From contig JAYVTS010000490.1 of the NCBI GenBank assembly GCA_043788645.1, positions 1 through 10,506 of the forward strand: a DNA stretch of 10,506 bases. The letters are read 5' to 3'. The notes beneath the pieces were generated by a model, which was not told the origin of the DNA, ran no database searches, and worked only from the letters and a program-made list of their open reading frames with translations. The DNA is from CANIZL01 sp043788645 (GTDB lineage: Bacteria > Verrucomicrobiota > Verrucomicrobiia > Limisphaerales > UBA9464). This document shows, one piece after another, positions 5,251-10,506 of this stretch (the stretch's first letter is position 1; each line of letters opens with the position of its first letter). The position numbers and the translations under genes are program-made.

Positions 5251-8241
5251 TTGGTGAATCGCAGAAAACATCTTGGCCTGGGCGGCTTCCAGGAGCAGAT
5301 TCTTCCCCCTGTGATCCCTCAAGTTTCGTGTGCCCTTCGGGTATTGGTGGTCGTGATAGCGGTTGGAACCTGCCGTCTATTCAAGGTCGGCGCTGCGGAC
5401 GTTGGTGGCGGATCGGCCGCGAACGCGGCTAACGAAGCAAGAAAACGCAATCATTGGGCTTGGAAAGCACCGGTCCGGCCAGTCGTACCTATGGCCCTCC
5501 AATCCGGGTGGGCTCGCAATCCCATCGATCAATTTATTCTCGCGAAATTGGGGATCGAAAAGCTGAAACCGGCGGCCGAGGCGGATCGTATCACGCTGCT
5601 CCGGCGGTTGCATTTCGATCTAACCGGCCTGCCACCGACGCTCGCTGAGGTGGATCGGTTTCTAGCCGACTCATCGCCCAAAGCCTACACGGCGAAGGTA
5701 AATGAACTTTTGGCGAGCCCCCATTTTGGAGAGCGTTGGGGGCGGCATTGGCTCGACGCAGCTCGTTACGCTGATTCCGATGGCTATGAGAAAGACAAAC
5801 CCCGTTTCGTGTGGGCGTACCGCGATTGGGTGGTCGGTGCTTTGAATCGCGATTTACCCTATGACCGCTTCGTCATCGAACAGATTGCGGGGGACCTTTT
5901 GCCGGATGCCACCGATGCGTCCCGAGTGGCCACGGGATTTCTTCGCAACGCCATGCTGAATGAAGAGGGCGGCGTCGATCCCGAACAGTTTCGGATTGAT
6001 GGTCTTATTGATCGGATGGATTGCCTCGGGAAGAGTGTACTCGGGATTACCATCCAATGCGCTCAATGCCACAACCATAAGTTCGATCCCATCTCGCAGG
6101 AGGAATATTATCGACTTTTCGCGTTTTTGAACAACGATCACGAATCGTCGCGAATTTATTATCCGCCAGAAAATCAGAGATTGGTTGGCGATTTGACTCG
6201 CCAAATGCGGGATCTTGAAGAGGCTCTTCGTCATCTGACGTTAGATTGGGAAAAACGAATGGCCCAGTGGGAGGCTAGCGTCGTGACCAATCAACCGATT
6301 TGGGAGGTGGTGAATACGATCAACGCCAACGACAATAGTGAACGATTCTATTATTATGAAGATGGTTCTATTCGCGCTGCGAGTTATGCACCGACTTTTT
6401 GGACCGCCAATTTTCGGGGAACCAATCGACTTGATTCCATCGGAGCATTCCGGCTGGAACAGTTTCCCGATCCGGACCTGCCTTCTGGTGGACCTGGGCG
6501 ATCCATCAAGGGACTTTCTGCGTTGAGCGAATTTCGGGTAACCGCGGTAGACTTGGCGGAGCCCACGAATTCTATCGACGTGAAGTTCGTCCGTGCTACT
6601 GCCGATTTTTCAAATGCGGAGAGACGGCTCGAACCGGAGTTTCAGTCGGAGAGCCGGAATCAGAAGGACGGGGACAAGCGAACCTACGGACCGGTCGAGC
6701 TCGCGATTGATGGCAAGGGCGATACGGCTTGGGGTATTGATGCGGGTCCCGGCCGCCGGAATGTGGCTCGCAAGGCTGTATTTGTCCCGGAGAAGCCATT
6801 GGAGTTTGCCCACGGCGTAGTGCTGACCTTTCACTTGGATCAAAAGCACGGGGGCGATAACTCCGATGACAATCAAAATCATAATCTTGGCCGATGGCGA
6901 CTGAGTGTCAGCCGTGCGACGAATGCGGTGGCGGATCCCGTGCCTGCAAACGTTCGCGAGATATTTCGAGTGCCGAGCGACCAACGGAGTCCTTCTCAAA
7001 TTGCGGCCGTTTTTTCGTACTGGCGGACCACCGTGCCCGAATTCAAGGAGACAAATGATCGAATCGAAGCTCTATGGCATCAATGGCCGGAGGGAACGCC
7101 GACCTTGGCGTTGGTTGCACGCCGTGGGACCGGGCCGGGCGATGCGATGCGCTCCACCTATCTTTTTAAAAGGGGGGATTGGTTAAAACCAGCTCAAGAA
7201 GTCGCGTTCGGCACTCCTGCCTTTCTGCATTCGCTGCCCGCTCAGGCGGATGCTTCACGGTTAACTTTGGCTCAATGGCTGGTGGATCGCCGTTCTCCGA
7301 CGACGGCGCGCGTCGCGGTCAATCGTGTCTGGCAGGAACTGTTTGGGATTGGGTTGGTGGAGACGCCGGAAGATCTCGGGACGCAGAGTTCACTCGCGTC
7401 CCATCCGGAATTACTCGATTGGCTCGCCGTAGAATTCATGGAACCAAGCGTGCAAATGGGCGCAGCGAACGGTGCCGTTCCGTGGAGTCTCAAACACATT
7501 ATTCGTTTGTGTGTTGAGAGCGCGGTTTATCGACAAAACTCTCAGGTAATCCCCGCACTTTACGCCCAGGACCAATATAACCGATTACTCGCCCGGGGTC
7601 CTCGGTTTCGGGTTGATGCAGAAGTGGTGAGGGATATGGCCCTCTCAGTTTCTGGGTTATTGAATCTGACCGTCGGAGGTCGAGCCGTGTATCCGCCCGC
7701 TCCGGAGTTTTTGTTTAGACCCCCGGCGAGTTATGGACCGAAGGTGTGGAACGAGGAGACGGGTGCTGATCGGTTTCGACGAAGTCTGTACACTTTCCGT
7801 TTCCGGAGCGCGCCCTATCCCGTATTGCAGGCATATGATGCTCCGAACGGGGATTTTTCGTGCGTCCGACGGCTGCGTTCAAATACTCCACTTCAAGCAC
7901 TGACCTCTTTAAACGAGCCGCTGTTCGTGGAGGCGGCGCAGGCTTTGGCCAGAAAGACCGTCACGAATGGCGGGACAACCGTCGATGAACGACTCAACTA
8001 CGCGTTTCGTAGCGTGCTCAATCGACTACCAACCGTCAGTGAACGAGCGACGCTCCAGAAGTTGCTCGAAAGCCAATTAGCGCGCTTGCAAGAGGGTTGG
8101 ACCAATCCCATTGAACTTGCGACCGGTAAAAATGAATTAAAAAAGGACCTCCCTCCGGGTGTCACTCCCACTCAACTCGCCGCTTATACCTCAGTCAGTC
8201 GCGCTTTGTTAAATCTTGATGAAGCGATCACGAAGGAATAA
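5251..8241 (+). CDS. Secreted DUF1549/DUF1553 (PSCyt2-PSD1) protein with CxxCH motif
   Basis: The first residues are uncertain. TTG 5251, GTG 5254 and GTG 5311 are in frame, and none has a good Shine-Dalgarno. The last would put a short n-region right before the hydrophobic stretch LRVLVVVIAVGT (about residues 29-40), a likely signal peptide ending near VGAAD. HWAWKAPVRP (68-77) and NPIDQFILAKL (90-100) open DUF1549, which includes LTGLPPTLAEVD, FGERWGRHWLDAARYADSDG and the CAQCHNHKFDPI block. C270-x-x-C273-H274 there is a haem c-type or metal site. A middle beta-rich region of about 300 residues (AIDGKGDTAWGID, LGRWRLSVSRAT) is typical of these proteins. DUF1553 runs from about 671 (LTLAQWLVDRRSPTTARVAV) through SNTPLQALTSLNEP. 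The upstream cytochrome PSCyt1 domain found in many relatives is missing. The biochemical role of the family is unknown. Pairing with DUF1501 implies a shared periplasmic or surface function. Confidence 0.93.
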   Translation: MVNRRKHLGLGGFQEQILPPVIPQVSCALRVLVVVIAVGTCRLFKVGAADVGGGSAANAANEARKRNHWAWKAPVRPVVPMALQSGWARNPIDQFILAKLGIEKLKPAAEADRITLLRRLHFDLTGLPPTLAEVDRFLADSSPKAYTAKVNELLASPHFGERWGRHWLDAARYADSDGYEKDKPRFVWAYRDWVVGALNRDLPYDRFVIEQIAGDLLPDATDASRVATGFLRNAMLNEEGGVDPEQFRIDGLIDRMDCLGKSVLGITIQCAQCHNHKFDPISQEEYYRLFAFLNNDHESSRIYYPPENQRLVGDLTRQMRDLEEALRHLTLDWEKRMAQWEASVVTNQPIWEVVNTINANDNSERFYYYEDGSIRAASYAPTFWTANFRGTNRLDSIGAFRLEQFPDPDLPSGGPGRSIKGLSALSEFRVTAVDLAEPTNSIDVKFVRATADFSNAERRLEPEFQSESRNQKDGDKRTYGPVELAIDGKGDTAWGIDAGPGRRNVARKAVFVPEKPLEFAHGVVLTFHLDQKHGGDNSDDNQNHNLGRWRLSVSRATNAVADPVPANVREIFRVPSDQRSPSQIAAVFSYWRTTVPEFKETNDRIEALWHQWPEGTPTLALVARRGTGPGDAMRSTYLFKRGDWLKPAQEVAFGTPAFLHSLPAQADASRLTLAQWLVDRRSPTTARVAVNRVWQELFGIGLVETPEDLGTQSSLASHPELLDWLAVEFMEPSVQMGAANGAVPWSLKHIIRLCVESAVYRQNSQVIPALYAQDQYNRLLARGPRFRVDAEVVRDMALSVSGLLNLTVGGRAVYPPAPEFLFRPPASYGPKVWNEETGADRFRRSLYTFRFRSAPYPVLQAYDAPNGDFSCVRRLRSNTPLQALTSLNEPLFVEAAQALARKTVTNGGTTVDERLNYAFRSVLNRLPTVSERATLQKLLESQLARLQEGWTNPIELATGKNELKKDLPPGVTPTQLAAYTSVSRALLNLDEAITKE

Positions 8242-8292
8242 ACGCCTTCTATCAATGAACTCCCTTAAAATCGCCAACCGCTTTCTCCTATT

Positions 8293-9750
8293 ATGAATCG
8301 ACAAAATCATGTCCAACACGCGCTCACGGAATATCAGCGTCATCTGACGAGGCGTTGGTTTTTCAAGCAATGCGGCGTTGGGTTGGGCTCGGTCGCGCTG
8401 CATTCGTTGTTGGGAACCAAGGCTCTTGGTGTCGACCTATCGAATACGACTCTCTCTTCGACGTATCCGTTGGCACCGAAACGGGCCGCGATGGTGCCCA
8501 AGGCGCGGCGGGTCATCTACCTCTTTATGGCGGGTGCACCCAGCCATCTGGAACTTTTTGATAACAAACCGGAGTTGGCCAAATGGGACGGAAAACTCCC
8601 CCCGGCCGAATTGTTGCAGGGTTATCGGGCCGCCTTCATCAATCCGAATGCCACCTTGCTTGGTCCCAAATTCAAGTTTTCGCGACACGGGCAATCGGGG
8701 GCGGAAATGTCCGAGGTATTGCCCCATTTGGGGACTGTGGCCGACGATTTGGCCATCGTGAAGTCGATGCACACGGATGCGTTTAATCACGCTCCGGCGC
8801 AGATCATGATGAACACGGGCTCCCAGCAATTTGGCCGTCCGAGTTTTGGGGCTTGGACCACGTATGGCTTGGGGTCGGAGTCGTCTGAGCTGCCGGCTTA
8901 TGTCGTTTTCAGCACGGGCAGCAAGGGGACTTCTGGTGGCGCGTCCAATTGGGGCGCGGGTTTTCTTCCCTCCCTCTATAATGGGGTTCTGTTTCGTTCG
9001 GGTAGCGACCCGGTCTTGTATCTCTCGAATCCGAAAGGTGTGGATCGAGTGATGCAGCGCGACACGATTGATGCGATTCAAGCTCTCAACCGCGAACGAT
9101 TGGGGGTCGTGGGAGATCCGGAAATTGCGAGTCGAATCAATTCTTACGAAATGGCCTATCGCATGCAGTCAAGCGCCCCGGACCTCATGGATCTTTCCAA
9201 GGAATCGAAACAAACTCTTGAGATGTATGGTGCGACGCCGGGCAAGACGGATTTTGCGGGCGCTTGCCTCTTGGCTCGTCGGCTGGTCGAGAGAGGTACC
9301 CGTTTTGTTCAGATTTTTCACGAGGCATGGGATCAACACGGTGATTTGACCAACGGAATTAAGGCCAATTGCAAGAACACGGATCAAGCGTGTGCCGCGC
9401 TAATTAAAGATCTAAAGGCCCGCGGATTACTAGAAGACACGCTGGTAATCTGGGGTGGTGAATTTGGACGAACACCGATGGTGCAAGGGGGCAATGACGG
9501 CCGAGATCATCATCCCAACTGTTTTTCCATGTGGCTGGCGGGCGGTGGCGTGAAGCGCGGAATCACGTTGGGCGAAAGCGACGAATTTGGATTCAACGCC
9601 GCGGTCGACAAGGTGCATGTTCATGACTTGCATGCAACGCTGCTGCACCTCCTGGGTTTTGATCACACCAAACTAACCTACCGCTTTCAGGGTCGGGATT
9701 TTCGTTTGACAGACGTCCACGGCGAACTGGTGAACAAGCTTTTGGCATAG
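8293..9750 (+). CDS. DUF1501 family protein, Tat-exported, sulfatase/phosphatase-like fold
   Basis: The 485-residue protein begins at an ATG 51 bp after the DUF1549/DUF1553 gene and is probably co-transcribed with it. The N-terminus has a twin-arginine signal: RR at 20-21 in LTRRWFFKQCGVGLGSVAL, a hydrophobic stretch, then ALG. Export in a folded state is therefore expected. DUF1501 hallmarks follow in order: LFMAGAPSHLELFDNKPEL (about 75-93), KSMHTDAFNHAPAQIMMNTG, then GGEFGRTP (388-395), GRDHHP (403-408) and VHVHDLHATLLHLLG (441-455). These conserved Asp/Glu/His clusters fit the alkaline phosphatase/sulfatase superfamily, to which DUF1501 is distantly related. The true substrate is unknown. 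Length is normal, and I see no frame damage. The tandem with a DUF1549/DUF1553 protein is a widespread PVC arrangement. Confidence 0.93.
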   Translation: MNRQNHVQHALTEYQRHLTRRWFFKQCGVGLGSVALHSLLGTKALGVDLSNTTLSSTYPLAPKRAAMVPKARRVIYLFMAGAPSHLELFDNKPELAKWDGKLPPAELLQGYRAAFINPNATLLGPKFKFSRHGQSGAEMSEVLPHLGTVADDLAIVKSMHTDAFNHAPAQIMMNTGSQQFGRPSFGAWTTYGLGSESSELPAYVVFSTGSKGTSGGASNWGAGFLPSLYNGVLFRSGSDPVLYLSNPKGVDRVMQRDTIDAIQALNRERLGVVGDPEIASRINSYEMAYRMQSSAPDLMDLSKESKQTLEMYGATPGKTDFAGACLLARRLVERGTRFVQIFHEAWDQHGDLTNGIKANCKNTDQACAALIKDLKARGLLEDTLVIWGGEFGRTPMVQGGNDGRDHHPNCFSMWLAGGGVKRGITLGESDEFGFNAAVDKVHVHDLHATLLHLLGFDHTKLTYRFQGRDFRLTDVHGELVNKLLA

Positions 9751-9780
9751 CCTGAGTCGCATTTTGAATGCATATTTGAA

Positions 9781-10506
9781 TCAAAGCAGACGGCCAAAGT
9801 TTCCGACAAACCACGAGACCAGGACAACCAGCCCGAGTGCGGCAATGATCAATCCCGCGACCCAACCCCAAAAGCTGGGTGGCACTCTGAGCGGAACATT
9901 GCCGGAGCCGGCTTCCTTGCGTCGATAAAACCGCCCCCCGACCCATAAAGTCATTGTGCTCACCCCGACCAATAGTGGAAGGGCAAAGCGGCCGTTAAGG
10001 GTATCCCATTTGAGTTCTTCCAATTGGAGTCCACCGCGGAGCAACGCTAGGGCACCTAACGCCGCCCAAAGCCAACTGGTCAGGACAACCAATCGCGAAT
10101 GGGCAAGGGCCGCCAGGGCAAATCCTAGAGAAAATGTGCCCAAGGGTACCGCAAAGACGAGGGCGTAGAGCATTTCTGGTCGGCTGACTTGCGCTGGGGC
10201 AGAGCCGGTTGCTAGGACCAGGCGAAGCAAAACATCGCTGAGGTTCCCTTCCAAGGAGGCCACGCTGAGAGCACTAAATAGAAGAACCGTCCCGCCCCCG
10301 ACGACGAGTCGTGCTAGATAGCGATGTCCGCGGGTGGTGGCACCCGCGAACACAAATTCCTCGCATCCGTGAATGACGTCTGCACCGCCGAAAGCAGGAC
10401 CGGCGACCAGGGCGACCAGGATCCCCATCGAAAGTGTCCAGAGTGGGTGCAAAATCAGCGGTAACATCCAGACCGACGCCAGCCAGACAAAAGCGAAAAC
10501 CAACAA
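9781..10506 (-). CDS. Multi-pass membrane protein, ABC-2-type permease-like (partial)
   Basis: The frame is open at the window edge, so the N-terminus is missing and the first visible residues are not a start. About six or seven hydrophobic segments are visible at residues 1-20, 22-40, 67-84, 112-134, 138-155, 174-192 and 213-235, counted from the edge. The loop after the second carries EEFVFAGATTRGHRYLARL (49-67). Its 'EEF..(6-8)..R...AR' pattern is seen at the cytoplasmic coupling region of ABC-2-like permeases that move envelope components. The C-terminus is a short tail after the last helix. The gene converges on the DUF1501 gene with only 30 bp between stop codons, so it is a separate transcription unit. 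The ATP-binding partner would lie outside the window. Membrane topology is solid; the ABC-permease call is moderate. Confidence 0.75.
   Translation of the reverse strand: MLVFAFVWLASVWMLPLILHPLWTLSMGILVALVAGPAFGGADVIHGCEEFVFAGATTRGHRYLARLVVGGGTVLLFSALSVASLEGNLSDVLLRLVLATGSAPAQVSRPEMLYALVFAVPLGTFSLGFALAALAHSRLVVLTSWLWAALGALALLRGGLQLEELKWDTLNGRFALPLLVGVSTMTLWVGGRFYRRKEAGSGNVPLRVPPSFWGWVAGLIIAALGLVVLVSWFVGNFGRLL

Noticed and set aside
5236..5264. Promoter with TTGACC as -35 before the DUF1549 gene
   Set aside because: No acceptable -10 hexamer lies 16-18 nt downstream, and the position would overlap the first codons of the longest frame.
9751..9780. Bidirectional terminator between the converging stops
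   Set aside because: Only a 5-bp TTTGA/TCAAA pair is present in the 30-bp gap, without a GC stem or T-run.
1..10506. CRISPR array, tandem repeats or rRNA genes
   Set aside because: No regularly spaced direct repeats and no rRNA-like conserved segments were seen anywhere in the window.

Overview
The window falls into two contrasting halves. The right half (about 5.25-10.5 kb) holds intact, moderately GC-rich genes. A large secreted protein combines the planctomycete-type DUF1549 and DUF1553 domains and carries a CxxCH haem-type motif. A Tat-exported DUF1501 (sulfatase-like) protein follows 51 bp later. A multi-pass membrane protein, probably an ABC-2-like permease, converges on them and runs off the window edge. 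The DUF1549/DUF1553 + DUF1501 tandem is characteristic of the PVC superphylum. Together with the weak ribosome binding sites, it suggests a verrucomicrobial or planctomycetal chromosome. I cannot resolve the taxon further from sequence alone.

The left half (about 0.2-5.24 kb) looks like a graveyard of mobile-element cargo, with every recognisable reading frame on the minus strand. From right to left it contains: (1) the C-terminal tail of a DDE transposase, ISKra4-like, with an in-frame amber codon; (2) a polyvalent-type protein kinase (Kinase-PolyVal-like) whose N-terminus lies in another frame; (3) a small downstream gene apparently split over two frames; (4) the 3' end of a tRNA (T-arm, acceptor strand and CCA) with no 5' half, overlapped by an 83-codon reading frame, as at an old integration site; (5) the catalytic core of a HUH-type rolling-circle Rep protein (HFH and YxxK motifs) with no recognisable N-terminal part; (6) a very strong 58-nt hairpin downstream of that Rep fragment, a candidate replication or transfer origin relic; (7) a small acidic-start protein; and (8) an AT-rich orphan gene of 366 codons with no family I recognise.

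The simplest reading is that an integrative element carrying Rep, an origin hairpin, a kinase and orphan cargo entered next to a tRNA and then decayed. An insertion sequence also died beside the DUF1549 gene. The two halves are functionally unrelated. The right half probably belongs to the envelope or periplasmic degradative repertoire of the host. The most interesting items are the Rep/hairpin pair, the split polyvalent kinase with its neighbour, and the AT-rich orphan at the left end.
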